A program made the position numbers and the translations under genes. DNA of 64,000 bases from Eustoma russellianum (taxonomy: Eukaryota; Streptophyta; Magnoliopsida; Gentianales; Gentianaceae): assembly GCA_036186865.1 (NCBI GenBank), contig AP025055.1, positions 7,240,518 to 7,304,517 on the forward strand. Reading direction: 5' to 3'. Below, in pieces: positions 23,505 to 35,626 of this stretch (positions are counted from its first letter, which is position 1; every line of letters begins with the position of its first letter). A model generated the notes under the pieces. It made no database searches and had not been told where the DNA came from. It worked only from the letters and a program-made list of their open reading frames with translations.

Positions 23505-26291
23505 TGTAGAGAAAAAGGGGTTTGAGTGATTTTCAAATACATGATTTAAATGTGCACAAATACGAGCATAAGATAAAATGTGCATAAGATATACATGTAT
23601 GCATGATAATTTGCTATTACTTGCCTTATTTAGCTTATATATTATGTTGCCATACTAACGAGCCATGAAGCATTAAAGCTTACATCATATGGCAAACATT
23701 TGTTGTGTTTATACTATTTTCAGGTGCCACTATTAATGAACTAAACTAGTTCATTAAGTGAAGTACTTAGTTTATTAAACTAAGTAGTTCATTAAAGGAA
23801 GCCACATTTGGAAAAGGCACAAAGGCAACAAAGATAAGGAAGGAAAGTTTTCTCCTCCTTCCCTCTTTAATGTGACACTCCACATATACATATATTACAT
23901 ATATTTTAAGATTTTTTAAGAAAAGGCACATACATATGTATTCCAACGTACTAGCGACACGTTATATATTTTACGTACGTACGTTAACGTCACACCACTA
24001 TACTTAACTCATATTTATGAGTATATTCAGGTCTTATATCATATGATATAAGATATGGTGATGACAAATTAAATACGACACGATAAAAGGTTCTAAACCG
24101 AAAATTGTCGTATCGGGCGAATACCGAAACTTCGCCAACGTGTCACGTACTTGCCATAAATAAATGACCAGCCCCTATACTTCACAAATTGATAACAATT
24201 TCGTGGGCTATATGTAATATTCAGCCAAAAATACTTTCCATGTTGGCACACACAAATCATCCCACATTAAGGCCAAAATGTGAAGATTCCAAGTTTAATT
24301 TTGTCACATGTTAATGGTACCACTTTAGACCAGCCAAGTTCTGAGATTTAAAGTATATATTATATATATTATGCATAACATAATATATATAACATGTGCA
24401 AAAGTTGGAATTTAAATTAGAGAAAAATCGGGTAATCGATAAATATCGAAAATTCGGTTTTCTACGCACACAACACATGGAATGTTTTTGGTACATCATG
24501 TGACATGTATCTAGACACTTTTTACATATGATATATATATTAAAGTGTTCTAGAAAATTAAATTAAGGGCTAATTGGAATATAACATGTGTGTATTATTA
24601 AATGTGCACTATTTTACAAAGTTAGCAAAAATAACATTCAGCACATGTCAAACATATTACCAATGCCTATAACAGCCAACATGGAGCTTATTTGGAGCCT
24701 TGTTTGCATATTGATTGGTCAAGGATCAATCATAAAATGTTGGTGAATCAAAGAGAGAAGCTACAAATGGTAAGATTTCAAACCTTGTCTCATTTGAAAC
24801 ACATGCTGAAAATTTCAGCATGTGAGTTTAAGGGTGGCCGAATTTTATCAAGTAAATGAGGCATATTTTACTTCTTGAATTAAGTGAATTAATTGGGAGA
24901 CAATTTGGAAGTGTTTTGAATATTATATGGAATAAAGAAAGTGATATTTTTGAATATCACACATGCTGAAAAATTCAGCATGTGTGTAATGTATATGGCC
25001 GAAATAAAGAAAGTGATATTTTTTCAAGTCATCAATGATGACAACATCCAACCAATCATGAAGTGCCAAGTAAGCAAAGCTTAAGTGATCATCCAATGAG
25101 AAGGTGACAAGTAAGCAAGACCATGTCACAATGATGTCTTACATTCTCCCAAGGACTTAGAAGATAATTTTCAAGTGGAGAAGGACCTACTAGGGGGGCG
25201 GCCAAGCCAATTAAAAGGAGAGAAAGAAGAGCAAAACAAGAACAAGAACAAGAGTTGCAAGTTCAAGGATCAAAAGTGTTCTAGCCTTCTTCTTCTACAT
25301 TCTCTTTCTTTCTTTCTTCTTGAAAGCCTATTGTATTCATATCTTTCTATCCTTGAATAGGCTTGATGTAGACCACCACATATTCCATATCTTTGTAAAA
25401 GATTGATCAAGGTGTGATCAATCTTCATTCTTGTGAAGTGGTGGTGTTCGTGCAAATTGTATTCACCGTACAAGGTTTGTAAAGGGTTGGAGTTAGGTGT
25501 AACTCTATCAACACTGTGGTAAGGTGTATTGAATGTGTGTGATTAGTGTGAACCAAAGAAGGTGTTCCTTGAAGACTGGAGTAGGTTGTTTATAACCGAA
25601 CCAGTATAAAATTCTTGGTGCCATTTACTTTCAGCATTTATTTTCAGTTACTACACAGTTTACGCTTCTTTTTCGCATTCGTAAAAATAGTAAACGATTT
25701 TCAAAAATCACAAAAATTTTCAGAAATATACTCACACGTTCTAAGGTTAATTTGGCATAAGTTTCAACCCTTTTGGATAAGTATAAATCGATCAAACATC
25801 AAAAGTTCTGAGACTAGTGCAGTCTGATTTTCAGACTTGCAAAGGTTGAGACTTTGATTGTAGTTGACCTACTTCCCAAAAGAATTTTGCAAAACTGTTT
25901 CAAACCAATTAAATATAGTATATAAGGAGTTAGTGGTCAAATTTTCAGAGCATTTGGACATACACACAAATAGGAATACATTTTTCAAAACCGTCTACCG
26001 TTTCTGGCAGATTCGAGCAATCTGATTACCAATGGTTTTTGAAGGGGTTAAAGGTTGAATTGTAATTTGAAATTTTTAGGGGACCCTCATAACATATGAG
26101 GCTAAGTTCTCTAAAAATTTCAGAATTTTTGGAGACCTCTAACCTGGTTTTAAAAACGTTTTAAAACTGGTCCTGAAAACAGAATCTGTTTTCAGAAATT
26201 GAATTGGTTAGGTTCAAACAAATTTTAAAAACCACACTTTCCGCGCCATCTATTCATCCCCCCCTTCTAGTGGTGCCTTGCAGATCCTATA
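23505..26291 (+). repeat. T1 5' LTR
   Basis: Starts TGTAGAGAAAAAGG. Its end reads CCTATA where the 3' LTR has CCTACA, so the terminal CA is mutated to TA. At 2,787 bp it is about 275 bp shorter than the 3' LTR because of a deletion at about 25,001 carrying a short copied filler. Two palindromes lie at 24,800-24,824 and 24,958-24,986. Confidence 0.9.
24800..24986. repeat. Palindrome pair in T1 5' LTR
   Basis: Two dyads built from CACATGCTGAA and its complement TTCAGCATGTG, centred on AAATTT or AAAATT, at 24,800-24,824 and 24,958-24,986. Each could form a hairpin or bind a dimeric factor. Related LTRs carry two or three such dyads at similar spacing. Confidence 0.8.
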
Positions 26292-26305
26292 ATTGGCATC
26301 AGAGC
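26292..26305 (+). other. T1 primer-binding site
   Basis: ATTGGCATCAGAGC directly after the 5' LTR. It differs from the usual TGGTATCAGAGC by one base (C for T). Role inferred from place and similarity to the initiator tRNA-Met complement. Confidence 0.8.
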
Positions 26306-26345
26306 GCAGGAACACTCACTTCAAAGAATCCAACGATTCAGTGAG

Positions 26346-28234
26346 ATGGCAACCACAACCGTGCAAGAAGGCATGTCAACTGTAAGGTCTCCTCTTTTTG
26401 ACGGTGAGTCTTTTATTCAATGGAAATTAAGAATGAAACTCTTTCTTATGGCTATTGATATTGATCTATGGTCCATCATAGAAGACGGTCCATTTGTTCC
26501 TACTAAGATGTCAATTATTGATGGTGTCACACTAGAGGTTACAAAAACGAAACAAGAATACACTAGTGATGACAAAAGGAAGTTGAGTATGAATGCTAAA
26601 GCCATGCAACTACTATTAAACGGCCTAAGTAAGAGTGAGGCTAGTTACGTGTCTAATTGTTCTAGTGCTCAAGAGATGTGGCATATTCTTGAAATTAAAC
26701 ATGAAGGGACTAGCCAAGTAAAGGAGTCCAAAATCAATATGCTTATGTCCACACTTGAGTCCTTTGAATTATTGCCAAATGAGTCTATTGTTGAGATGGA
26801 TTTATGCTTGACTAACATTTACAATTCTCTTGAGTCTCTTGGAAAAGCCTTCACTATGCAGGAAAAGGTACAAAAGGTCTTGCGAAGCCTTCCATCCGAG
26901 TGGGATCCTAAAGTAACGACCATAGAAGAAAGCAAAGAGACCAAATCGATTAAAATGGAAGAACTAATCGGATCACTTAAGGCATATGAAAACAAACTTG
27001 CTTTAAGACATTCTGATTCCATTTCTAATAATGATAGGGTTATAGCATTTAAATCAAATGAATACGTCATAGATGATAGTGACATAGATTCCGATGATGA
27101 GAACTTGATCACGACGGCTAAAAGATTAAGAAAAATATAGAGAAAATCGATTAAACATAAGTCTACCTCATCTAAGGATCATAAAAATAAAAATAAAGAA
27201 GTAAAGTGCTATGAATGCGGCAAACTTGGACATCTATCATATGATGCCCTAATAAAGAAAAGCAAACAAACAAATACCCTGACAATGATCGGAACAAGAA
27301 TAGACTCGTCTCAGAACCTAAGCAAAGGAGAAGAGCCTTCAAAGCCTCTACTTGGAGTGACACATCCGACTCTGAGACTGATGATACGGAAGAACACAAG
27401 GCACAAGTATGCTTTACATCTAAAGCATCAAATGAGGTATCTTCCGACTCTGATTCTAATTCTGAATATTCTTATGATGATTTATTTAGTCAATATTTAG
27501 AATTGCACAAGTTTTCACAGACTCTTGCAAAAGAAAAAAAGCGATTAATTGAAGACAAGAAATTGTTAGAATCTTCTATCAAAGATCTTGTGTCTCAATT
27601 AAACGATTCAAAAGAAGAGTCGTCATGCATTATAAACTCATTAAAATCTGAAATTTCATCATTGACATCCGAGAACACTGAATTGAAATCCGAGATTTCG
27701 AACTTGAAATCAAGGAATGCGGATGTAGAGAAAAAGGTGAAACAATATGACACGGGATCTAACATGCTGCATCACATTATCTTATCACAAAAGCATGACA
27801 GTGACAAAACGGGTTTGGGATACATTGACACTAATGAAGTATCCACCAAACCAACTAAGTTTGTTGTGTCTAACAAAGTAGACATCCCAAAGCCTCAAGT
27901 GGCGTCTAAGATGACGCAAAAACCGCCCCTTTCTTCATCACGCCCCACTTCCTCTTCACGTCATGTGAAATACAACTTTGTACCATATAGATATGAAAAG
28001 AAAAGAGTATTGCATACACGACATTCATTCCATCCACGCACTACGCATACAAACACAAGGACATATCAAAAACGTCCTACATATAATGCGTATAAAGGAG
28101 TTCTTGGCCAAAGGCCAGATACAGTTGCACCAAAAGTTTATTATGTTGCGTTCTCATCATCTTTCTCACCTCTTGGAAGACCTAGAAAGGTCACCCAAAT
28201 GTGGGTACCAAAAGGGACATTTTCAAAAGGTTGA
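26346..28234 (+). pseudogene. T1 Gag with C-terminal coiled coil
   Basis: Sire-type Gag. ATG at 26,346 (MATTTVQEG). The first frame to 27,140 has the UBN2/copia-gag domain: FDGESFIQWKLRMKLF, MAIDIDLW, LEIKHEGTSQVKES, VLRSLPSEWDPK. A TAG at about 27,138 is followed, in the same frame, by a zinc knuckle (CYECGKLGHLSYD) whose last Cys is lost through a one-base deletion near 27,243. The second frame to 28,234 is a Ser/Asp-rich stretch and coiled coil (LAKEKKRLIEDKKLLESS; SLTSENTELKSEISNLKS), a basic Ser/Pro-rich segment and MWVPKG. So there is one stop and one frameshift; relatives could still supply Gag. Confidence 0.85.
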
Positions 28235-28492
28235 ATAAATAACCCTTACGAATGCACATATATGAAATGCATGATTTTTTCTTCTTTACAAGCATCTTTT
28301 GATTTGCTTTCCAAAATAAAGGGGGAGAGAAAGCATGATTTAAGGGGGAGAGAGATACTGATTGCATAAATCAAGGGGGAGTGGATTCGAAATTTAAATT
28401 TCGAATTTTGAATTTATGCATAATTGAAGAGGGAGCGATAGGATTTAAATCATGTGCATAAGTTATTTTGAAAATCATCAAAAGGGGGAGAT
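28235..28492 (+). other. T1 multiple polypurine tracts
   Basis: Non-coding spacer with five purine blocks: about 28,318-28,332 (AAAGGGGGAGAGAAAG), 28,342-28,354 (AAGGGGGAGAGAG), 28,373-28,383, 28,427-28,437 and 28,480-28,491 (AAAAGGGGGAGA). The last abuts the 3' LTR and is the likely primer. Repeated tracts here are, as I recall, typical of Sire-type elements. Confidence 0.8.
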
Positions 28493-31400
28493 TGTAGAGA
28501 AAAAGGGGTTTGTGTGATTTTCAAATACATGATTTAAATGTGCACAAAAACGAGCATAAGATAAAACGTGCATAAGATATACATGTATGCATAATAATTT
28601 GCTATTACTTGCCTTATTTAGCTTATATATTATGTTGCCGTACTAACGAGCCATGAAGCGTTAAAGCTTACATCATATGGCAAACATTTGTTGTGTTTAT
28701 ACTATTTTCAGGTGCCACTATTAATGAACTAAACTAGTTCATTAAATGAAGTACTTAGTTTATTAAACTAAGTAGTTCATTAAAAGAAGCCACATTTGGA
28801 AAAGGCACAAAGGCAACAAAGCTAAGGAAGGAAAGTTTTTTCCTCCTTCCCTCTTTAATGTGACACGCCACATATACATATATTACATATATTTTCAGAT
28901 TTTTTAAGAAAAGGCACATACACATGTATTCCAACATACTACCGACACGTTATATATTTTACGTACGTACGTTAACGTCACACCACTATACTTAACTCAT
29001 ATTTATGAGTATATTCAGGTCTTATATCATATGATTATAAGATATGGTGATGACAAATTAAATACGACACGATAAAAGGTTCTAAACCGAAAATTGTCGT
29101 ATCGGGCGAATACCGAAACTTCGCCAACGTGTCACGTACTTGCCATAAATAAATGGCCAGCCCCTATACTTCAAAAATTGATAAAACTTTCGTGGGCTAC
29201 AAGTAATATTCAGCCAAAAATACTTTCCAAGTTGGCACACACAAATCATCCCACATTAAGGCCAAAATGTGAAGATTGCAAGTTTAATTTTGTCACATGT
29301 TAATGGTACCACTTTAGACCAGACAAGTGCTGAGATTTAAAGTATATATTATATATATTATGTATAACATAATATATATAACATGTGCAAAATTTGGAAT
29401 TTAAATTAGAGAAAAATCGGGTAATCGATAAATATCGAAAATTCGGTTTTCTACGCACACAACACATGGAACTTTTTGGTACATCATGTGACATGTATCT
29501 AGACACTTTTTGCATATGACATATATCTTAAAGTGTTCTAGAAAATTAAATTAATGGCTGATTGGAATATAACATGTGTGTATTATTAAATGTGCACTAT
29601 TTTACAAAGTTAGCAAAAATAATATTCAGCACATGTCAAACATATTACCAACGACTATAACAGCCAAGATGGAGCTTATTTGGAGCCTTGTTGGCATATT
29701 GATTGGTCAAGGATCAATCATACAATGTTGGTGAATCAAAGAGAGAAGTTACAAATGGTAAGATTTCAAACCTTGTCTCATTTGAAACACATGCTGAAAA
29801 TTTCAGCATGTCAGTTTAAGGGTGGCCGAATTTTATCAAGTAAATGAGGCATATTTTACTTCTTGAATTAAGTGAATTAATTGGGAGACAATTTGGAAGT
29901 GTTTTGAATATTATATGGAATAAAGAAAGTGATATTTTTGAATATCACACATGCTGAAAAATTCAGCATGTGTGTAATGTATATGGCCGAAATATAGGCC
30001 ACATGGTTGCCAAATTTTATTCAATACATGATGAGAATATTGTATACTAAATGTTGATTGAATTCTTGAATTAAAGCAATGCAAAATAGGCAACATTTTG
30101 AAGAAAGAGTGGATGTTACACATGCTGAAATGTCAGCATGTGCAAGACATGTTTATGGCCGAATTTCTTACCCAATTTTGAGAGATATTATCTTGCTTAA
30201 CTTTATGTGATAACCTTATGATTTATGGAAATTATTTTGTGATGATTGTGGCACATGTTTAAAGTGTCATTCTCAGATTTTTCCAAGTCATCAATGATGA
30301 CAACATCCCACCAATCATGAAGTGCCAAGTAAGCAAAGCTTAAGTGATCATCCAATGAGAAGGTGACAAGTAAGCAAGACTATGTCACAATGATGTCTTA
30401 CATTCTCCCAAGGACTTAGAAGATAATTTTCAAGTGGAGAAGGACCTACTAGGGGGGCGGCCAAACCAATTAAAAGGAGAGAAAGAAGAGCAAAACAAGA
30501 ACAAGAACAAGAGTTGCAAGTTCAAGGATCAAAAGTGTTTTAGCCTTCTTCTTCTACATTCTCTTTCTTTCTTTCTTCTTGAAAGCCTATTGTATTCATA
30601 TCTTTCTATCCTTGAATAGGCTTGATATAGACCACCACATATTCCATATCTTTGTAAAAGATTGATCAAGGTGTGATCAATCTTCATTCTTGTGAAGTGG
30701 TGGTGTTCGTGCAAATTGTATTCACCATACCAGGTTTGTAAAGGGTTGGAGTTAGGTGTAACTCTATCAACCCTGTGGTAAGGTGTATTGCGTGTGTGTG
30801 ATTATTGTGAACCAAGGAAGGTGTTCCTTGAAGACTGGAGTAGGTTGTTTATAACCGAACCAGTATAAAATTCTTGGTGCCATTTACTTTCAGCATTTAT
30901 TTTCAGTTACCGCACAGTTTATGCTTCTTGTTCGCATTCGCAAAAATAGTAAACGATTTTCAAAAATCACAAAAATTTTCAGAAATATACTCACACGTTC
31001 TAAGGTTAATTTGGCACAAGTTTCAACCCATTTGGATAAGTATAAGTTGATCAAACATCAAAAGTTCTGAGACTAGTACAGTCTGATTTTAAGACTTGCA
31101 AAGGTTGAGACTTTGATTGTAGTTGACCTACTTTCCAAAAGAAATTTGCAAAACTGTTTCAGCCAAATTAAATATAGTATATAAGGAGTTAGTGGTCAAA
31201 TTTTCAGAGCATTTGGACATCCACACAAATAGAAATAAATTTTTCAAAACCGTCTACCGTTTCTGACAGATTCGAGCAATCTGATTACCAACGGTTTTTG
31301 AAGGGGTTAAAGGTTGAATTTTAATTTGAAATTTTTAGAGAACCCTCATAAAGTCTGAGGCTAAGTTCTCTAAAAATTTCAGAATTTTTGGAGACCTCTA

Positions 31401-31553
31401 TCTTGGTTTTAAAAACGTTTTAAAACTGGTCGTGAAAACAGAATCTGTTTTCAGAAGTTGAATTGGTTAGGTTCAAACAAATTTTAAAAACCACACTTTC
31501 CGCACCATCTATTCAACCCGCCCCCCTTCTAGTGGTGCCTTGCAGATCCTACA
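28493..31553 (+). repeat. T1 3' LTR
   Basis: 3,061 bp, TGTAGAGAAAAAGG to GATCCTACA. It has three palindromes of the CACATGCTGAA type at 29,788-29,811, 29,946-29,974 and 30,119-30,142; the third lies in the block missing from the 5' LTR. Small ORFs here have no recognisable product. Confidence 0.92.
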
Positions 31554-31558
31554 CTACT

Positions 31559-32737
31559 TCTCTCCTTTTTAACTTGATGTGGCCGCCCCCTATAGGGTTT
31601 CTACCATCTTGAGATATCTCTTTAATGCCCTTGGTAGATTGCCTTGTGTAGATAAGACACCACTTTGCTCACTTGGCACATTTTGATTGGATGAATGACT
31701 TGACTTTGCTTACATGGCACTCTATGATTGGTCCAATCTTGTCACCATTTAGTGGCTGTAAAATCTGAGAATAAAATGAAAAAAATGTGCCAAAAAGAGT
31801 TTAAAATGTTGCCAAATAATCAACAAATAATCCCTTCAATTTTGGGAAGCAAATTCGACACCTTCAAGACATAAAATTCGGCCAGCAGTGTCTCATGCTG
31901 AATTTTTAGCATGTGCTACCTTTGCATAACATTTGAATTGTTACCTTGTGTAGCTCTCTCCTTTATGTCACTAACCTTGTGTAGCATATTCTCCACTAAT
32001 TGATATGCCAACTAAGCTCCACATAGGCTCCATCTAGCATTTAGTAGGCGTGTATGAAGTCTCCATCATGTGCTGAATTTTATTTTTGTAATCTTTGTAA
32101 AATAATGCACAATAATTATACACATATGGAAATTGTAATCAGCCCTTATTTGAATATTCTAGTACACTTTAACATGTCTTGAATATGTAAAAAGTGTCTA
32201 GATACATGTTACAAGTAATGCCAAAAACGTTCCATGTGTTATGTTCCTAGAAAACCTAATTTTTGACTTTCGTCGATTACACGATTTTTCTCCGATTAAA
32301 TTCAAACTTTTGCACATGTTATATATATTATGTCACACATAATATGCATAAAATAAAGTAGATATTCAGCTCATAATTTTTGGGTGATTTGTGTGTGCCA
32401 ACATGGAATGATTTCATGTCTGAATTGAACATGTGAGCCACAAAATGTTTTGGCCATTTTTGAGGTATAGGGGCTGTCCATCTTTATATGGCAAGTATGT
32501 GACACGTTGGCGAAGTTTCGTTAGTCACCTGATACGACAATTTTTGGTTTATAACCTTGTAACTTGTCATTATAATTTTGTCATCACCATGACTTATATC
32601 ATATGATATAAGACCTGAATATACTGATAAATATGAGGTAAGTATATTGGTGTGACGTTGACATACGTTTGTAATATATGTAACATGTTGGTAGTACGCC
32701 AGAATATATGTGTACTGTACCTTGTATAATATTTTTT
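31559..32737 (-). repeat. Reversed Sire-like LTR, copy A, second part
   Basis: Continues the reversed LTR broken by T1. Reads back through the conserved LTR marks (TCATATGATATAAGACCTGAAT; GACACGTTGGCGAAGTTTCG) to LTR position about 400, where it meets the LINE poly(A) end at about 32,738. The first 400 bp of the LTR are absent. Confidence 0.82.
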
Positions 32738-32858
32738 ATCGAAGAATGATTTATTAAAATGCCTTACTAATGACAGAGGAATACCATATTACAAAGAATC
32801 ATCATACGAAAATACATAGTGCAATGAGCTAATGAGTGCTAATTTCCATTCGCATATG

Positions 32859-32938
32859 ATATGCCGCATTAAAACCTTGCCAAGTAAAACCACCCTTGTG
32901 GATAAAACCTTGGCGAAGGAAAAAGCGTACATATTTAT
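32859..32938 (-). ncRNA. Conserved hairpin block in LINE copy 1 3' UTR
   Basis: About 80 bp nearly unchanged in all three LINE copies. Plus strand: CCTTGCCAAG ... CTTGGCGAAGG forms an outer stem, and CCAC-CCTT-GTGG an inner hairpin. Similar blocks occur, from memory, near the 3' ends of many plant retroelements. It may be a signal in the RNA; it is not a separate gene. Confidence 0.5.
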
Positions 32939-33469
32939 ACGTTTGGAGTGTTTAGCCAATATAGTACAACCAATAATGAAACGCAAGTGGTGATGTGGAA
33001 TCCTCAAAAAATCCCTCGGGTGGGCAGTCATCGCGGCACAACAATGTGAATGCAAACCCAAAAGGACGCCAAGTTGGGTAGTCAAATGCACCTCAAAGAA
33101 AGGATAGACGTAAGGGGCATGCTGGCAAAGAGCGTAACAGTATGTAATAGGAGACAACACATACCCATGTTGCCTTGATTCAGTGTGAACCAAGGCGTTC
33201 CCTCCAAGTGTTGCCTTTCTCCTATATGATTTAGCGATTGCTCCGCAAGTGCGTACCTCCATCCTATGTTGCGAAGAAGGAGGCACAACAGTGTCATAGC
33301 AGCCGTATAGAGGAAGAAGTTGCACTATAGAAAGTTATGTAAGAAAACACATAAGGTCATAACAGATATGCTAAAGATGACAAGAGAAATAAGTAGAAGA
33401 TCACAGCAACACTAAACACAGGCAACCATTTGCTTATTTCGCCAACACATAGTGAGATTATGTTCAATG

Positions 33470-34198
33470 TCAGAAAGTAGGCAGCTGCACATCCATGAGA
33501 ATTGCACCCCTCACCTCAAAAGGATAGCTTTTGAGATAATGAAATTTGTGATGTCCTGCAGCACGACACCCATGCCAGGAAAGTGTATGAGATGCCGTGT
33601 TCACCTCCTGCGGACAATACTGAATAGTCACTTGATTTATAGTGAGGAACATGACTGTCCTTGCAAAATCCGCAGCCAAGGGACCTGTGATAGTATGAGC
33701 CACCGGCATCATAGAAATAATGAATTTACGATTTGTTTCAACAATAATATGTTCCTGGTCTTGCGCATAAAGAAGCAGTGCAAATGTCAATGTTAATAGT
33801 GCTGCACGCAACGGACTGACTTGAGGCAACGCAAAGCAAACCACTGAAACAAATTGACCCTGATCATTCCGCAAGATAGCACCTCCCGCAGCCTGGCCCT
33901 GGCCTACTGTCGCATCAACATTGAGTTTCATCTTCCCCGATGGAGGCAACTCCCACCGTATAAGCCGCAATCGCTTTGTCCGCAGGGGAGGGAAATAGGC
34001 CAAGTGAACTAAATGAGGAATGGTTGTTACAAACTTCTTACTATTCATCGCGGAACACCATGTATACACAGAGGAACGGACTTTATTCAACAATCGGGTG
34101 TAGTTAAAAGCTTCTTCACCAAATCGATTAGTTGCATATTCCTTCCAGATTGTCCATGTGACAATGGACGGGACTACTACGTGCAACTGGCCAGTCAT
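33470..34198 (-). pseudogene. LINE copy 1 RNase H domain
   Basis: 242-aa frame with the plant LINE RNase H fold: KLNVDATVG (Asp 95), AAGGAILRNDQGQF, then RAALLTLTFALLLYAQDQEH and HIIVETNRKF. Against copy 3, the second acidic residue is Ala (133) and the third is Asn (156), so catalysis is probably lost. The same two changes are in copy 2. Confidence 0.82.
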
Positions 34199-34264
34199 TT
34201 TCGTGTTATTGGATTAGCACCACCAGTGGTTTAGATGGGCTTTGATAGTGCGGTTACTAGGCAG

Positions 34265-34513
34265 TCATCCCGAGAAAGTGATGGATATTTCTGTCCATAA
34301 TGGCCTAATGCATGGGCAGTGAAGAAAAAGATGATCTTGTATGTCCAAGCTTTGGTGACAAAAAGCGCATTGCAAAGGGAATACCGTTTGCCAACATCGT
34401 AAATTATCAAATAGTGGCAAGGATCGCGTCCACAGTCTCCATAGAAAGAGAGGCATATCTGGCTGAGAGTGCGCCCACCAAATATATCGTGATTCCGAAA
34501 AATAATCTTCCAA
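34265..34513 (-). pseudogene. LINE copy 1 zinc-binding RT domain (zf-RVT)
   Basis: Contains FLWRLWTRSLPLFDNLRCWQ and a Cys/His cluster CAFCHQSLDIQDHLFLHCP, as in the zf-RVT domain that links RT to RNase H in plant LINEs. A frame break lies before the RNase H frame. Confidence 0.8.
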
Positions 34514-34760
34514 GAACGAAATAGTAGCATAAGATGGCTTTAATGAGAACTGTCCATTAGCATCTGGCAGTCAATGTGTGTTAGCCGGTGTATGCTCAAC
34601 CTTCGACTCCATAAAACTGTGGATGCTACACAGACGCTTCCCTACCAGAGAGTCATAGATATAGGAATATATAGCTGATCGAGTACCGTATTTATGTTTA
34701 CAGAAATCTACCCAAAGCATAGAACAGTGAAAATACTTCCACCAGAGTTGACAGTCATAT

Positions 34761-34870
34761 GCACAATGAAGACCACGATCTCCAATGATATTGCCCTAGA
34801 TTACAGATAACAAGCCTCCAGCCTCCGTGGGTTAGCACAATGAAGACCACGATCTCCAATGATATTGCCC
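34761..34870. repeat. 36-bp copied block in LINE copy 1
   Basis: GCACAATGAAGACCACGATC and the next 16 bases occur at 34,761-34,796 and again at 34,835-34,870. In LINE copy 2 only the second is present (50,280-50,316); the first position has unrelated sequence there. Confidence 0.8.
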
Positions 34871-34873
34871 TTT

Positions 34874-35621
34874 CTATAGGAATGATGCCATTTTTCGATG
34901 CATAACATCTATTACGCTTTTTGGTAAGCAAGAACTCGCAATGATATGTGCAGGCATGGAACTCAATACATGCTTTAATAAGACGAGCCGTTCAGCCATT
35001 GACAACAACTTGGTCAACCATGATGACAGCTTAGCATCAAAGTGAGATATAAAAGATGTACAGTACCTGGAGCGGTTGATGCCTTTATAAAGAAATGACC
35101 TAAGATATTTAATGGGCAAAGAGGATAATCACATACCCAAGGCAGAAGCTGTGCCATTAGAGACCCCTCGGCCCACCACTATCTGACTTTTCTGATAATT
35201 GACAAATTGTCTTGATGCCTGTTGATATGTTGTTAAGAAGGTGCGAAACTTCAACAGATTGCGGGTTTGGCCATTTAAAAATATCAATAAATCATCCGCA
35301 AAGGCCAAATGGGAAACACAAGGCATGCGACCTACAACAAAACATTTTATAGAACCCGATTGTGCTAATGCATTCAACCCACGAGAGAAACCTTCAGAGG
35401 ATACAATAAATAACAGTGGCGATAGTGGGTCATCCTGCTTCACCCCTCGCCCTACTAAGAAGGGTTCTGTTTGTTTACCATTGATAAGGATCGAGCAACG
35501 AGTAGCCCACAAATTATTCAACATGAATTGAATCAGCCTGGTATCAAATCCAAAAAGCTGTAAAAGTAGTTCAAGATAACGCCAACTAACTCGATCAAAA
35601 GCTTTAGCCATATCCATCTCG
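34874..35621 (-). pseudogene. LINE copy 1 reverse transcriptase fragment
   Basis: Non-LTR RT motifs: MDMAKAFDRVSW, GRGVKQDDPLSPLLF (usual QGDPLSP, so one Gly to Asp change) and the catalytic FADDLLIF, then the thumb segment KYLRSFLYKGINRSRY and LSMAERLVLLKHVLSSMP. Frame break near 35,125. RT is truncated N-terminally by the LTR insertion. Confidence 0.85.
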
Positions 35622-35626
35622 ACCAT

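Larger units (their letters stand above)
23505..31553 (+). mobile_element. T1: gag-only Sire-like LTR retrotransposon
   Basis: 8,049 bp with target duplication CTACT (23,500-23,504 and 31,554-31,558). LTR 5' 23,505-26,291 and 3' 28,493-31,553; the internal region is only 2.2 kb. It holds a tRNA-Met-type primer-binding site, a Gag-type coding region and several polypurine blocks, but no protease, integrase, RT or RNase H. Coding stops at MWVPKGTFSKG, where Sire-type Gag normally leads into protease. This fits a non-autonomous TR-GAG-like element mobilised by a full copy elsewhere. The paralogous empty site is kept at 46,899-46,903. Confidence 0.88.
32738..35621 (-). mobile_element. LINE-1 type element, copy 1 (5'-truncated)
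   Basis: Minus-strand non-LTR retrotransposon remnant. In its sense: RT from the MDMAKAFDR motif, thumb region, zinc-binding RT domain (zf-RVT), RNase H, about 700 bp of 3' UTR and a short A-run at 32,738. The endonuclease and the RT N-terminus are missing. It is cut by a solo LTR at 35,622-38,672; some 18 bp of LINE-like sequence follow at 38,673-38,690. It is the duplicate of copy 2 (48,174-51,068), closely similar. Confidence 0.87.

Noticed and set aside
22483..32737. Reversed LTR and T1 as one inverted-repeat transposon
   Set aside because: T1 has its own target duplication and an empty paralogous site, so it is a separate later insertion.
32789..33325. 178-aa ORF in the LINE 3' region
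   Set aside because: Overlaps the 3' UTR. Its only conserved part is the hairpin block, whose conservation includes silent sites, so coding is unlikely.
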